Positions 13,291 through 13,412 of a stretch of DNA of 13,412 bases are shown here, piece after piece. Source of the DNA: Actinomycetota bacterium. GTDB lineage: Bacteria; Actinomycetota; Thermoleophilia; Gaiellales; Gaiellaceae. The stretch is from assembly GCA_013694685.1 (NCBI GenBank), contig JACDBY010000336.1, positions 1 through 13,412 on the forward strand. The letters are read 5' to 3'. Under the pieces are notes generated by a model, which worked only from the letters and a program-made list of their open reading frames with translations, did no database searches and was not told where the DNA came from. Position numbers and translations under genes: made by a program. The stretch's first letter is position 1. Each line of letters begins with the position of its first letter.

Positions 13291-13412
13291 TCAGGTGGAG
13301 CGTTCAACTGGTCCCCAGCCTCCCCCACCCGGCGTGCTGACCGTCACGAGGTTCCCGGGCTCGAGCGCTCGGCTCACCTTTGCGGGCAATGTCTCCTCGT
13401 CGAGGAGGTTGC
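13291..13412 (-). CDS. Hydantoinase B/oxoprolinase-family protein, C-terminal end (partial)
   Basis: Thirty-nine codons and a TGA stop are visible; the gene enters from the right edge. The end reads LPAKVSRALEPGNLVTVSTP followed by GGGGWGPVE. This is the conserved C-terminus of HyuB-type subunits (K-V, then L-x-P-G, then T-P-G-G-G-G-W/Y-G). The family includes N-methylhydantoinase, 5-oxoprolinase and acetone or acetophenone carboxylase subunits, which hydrolyse or carboxylate with ATP. The specific reaction cannot be told from this fragment. The same-strand thioesterase begins 31 bases after the stop and is probably cotranscribed. Confidence 0.75.
   Translation of the reverse strand, partial: NLLDEETLPAKVSRALEPGNLVTVSTPGGGGWGPVERST

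Noticed and set aside
1..13412. tRNA, rRNA, CRISPR arrays, insertion sequences and attachment sites.
   Set aside because: I saw no cloverleaf, no regularly spaced repeats, no transposase or integrase motifs and no long terminal repeats anywhere in the window.

Overview
The window is GC-rich, densely packed bacterial DNA with frequent GTG starts and overlapping stop/start codons. This suits a high-GC soil or sediment bacterium. I lean towards an actinobacterium, possibly Thermoleophilia-like, but nothing in the window fixes the phylum. It looks like an accessory catabolic locus for a carboxylic acid, probably aromatic, that is taken up, activated with CoA and possibly dehalogenated.

Layout. 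Positions 1-86 (minus) are the start of a cupin-like gene with a clear promoter and a palindromic operator. Positions 341-1078 (minus) encode a deiodinase/thioredoxin-fold protein whose reading frame is crossed by one in-frame TGA, exactly where iodothyronine deiodinases carry selenocysteine. A SECIS-like hairpin follows the TGA, so this is best read as one selenoprotein gene, not two fragments. Divergent from it, 1277-5917 (plus) is a complete Liv-type ABC importer (binding protein, two permeases, two ATPases). It is followed by 5987-8379 (plus): an enoyl-CoA hydratase-fold protein that matches 4-chlorobenzoyl-CoA dehalogenase, including its catalytic Asp and His, overlapping an AMP-forming benzoate/chlorobenzoate-type CoA ligase. 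Convergent to these, 12387-8417 (minus) is an operon of an NDP-forming acyl-CoA synthetase, a zinc alcohol dehydrogenase-family oxidoreductase and a GntR/FCD regulator. Divergent from it is a lone glycine-cleavage H protein (12441-12833, plus). The right edge (minus) holds a 4HBT hotdog thioesterase behind the last 39 codons of a hydantoinase B-type gene.

How the parts may work together. Importer, CoA ligase, chlorobenzoyl-CoA dehalogenase homologue and 4HBT thioesterase together resemble the Fcb route (4-halobenzoate to halobenzoyl-CoA to 4-hydroxybenzoyl-CoA to 4-hydroxybenzoate). The deiodinase-like selenoprotein adds a second protein whose relatives act on carbon-halogen bonds. Three intergenic gaps carry the same 17-bp AT-rich inverted repeat, RTATAY-N5-RTATRY: before the importer and selenoprotein, before the dehalogenase, and between the acyl-CoA synthetase and the H protein. 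The locus GntR protein is the natural candidate to bind all three. The dehalogenation reading is inference; the UGA codon, the conserved active-site residues and the repeats are seen directly.
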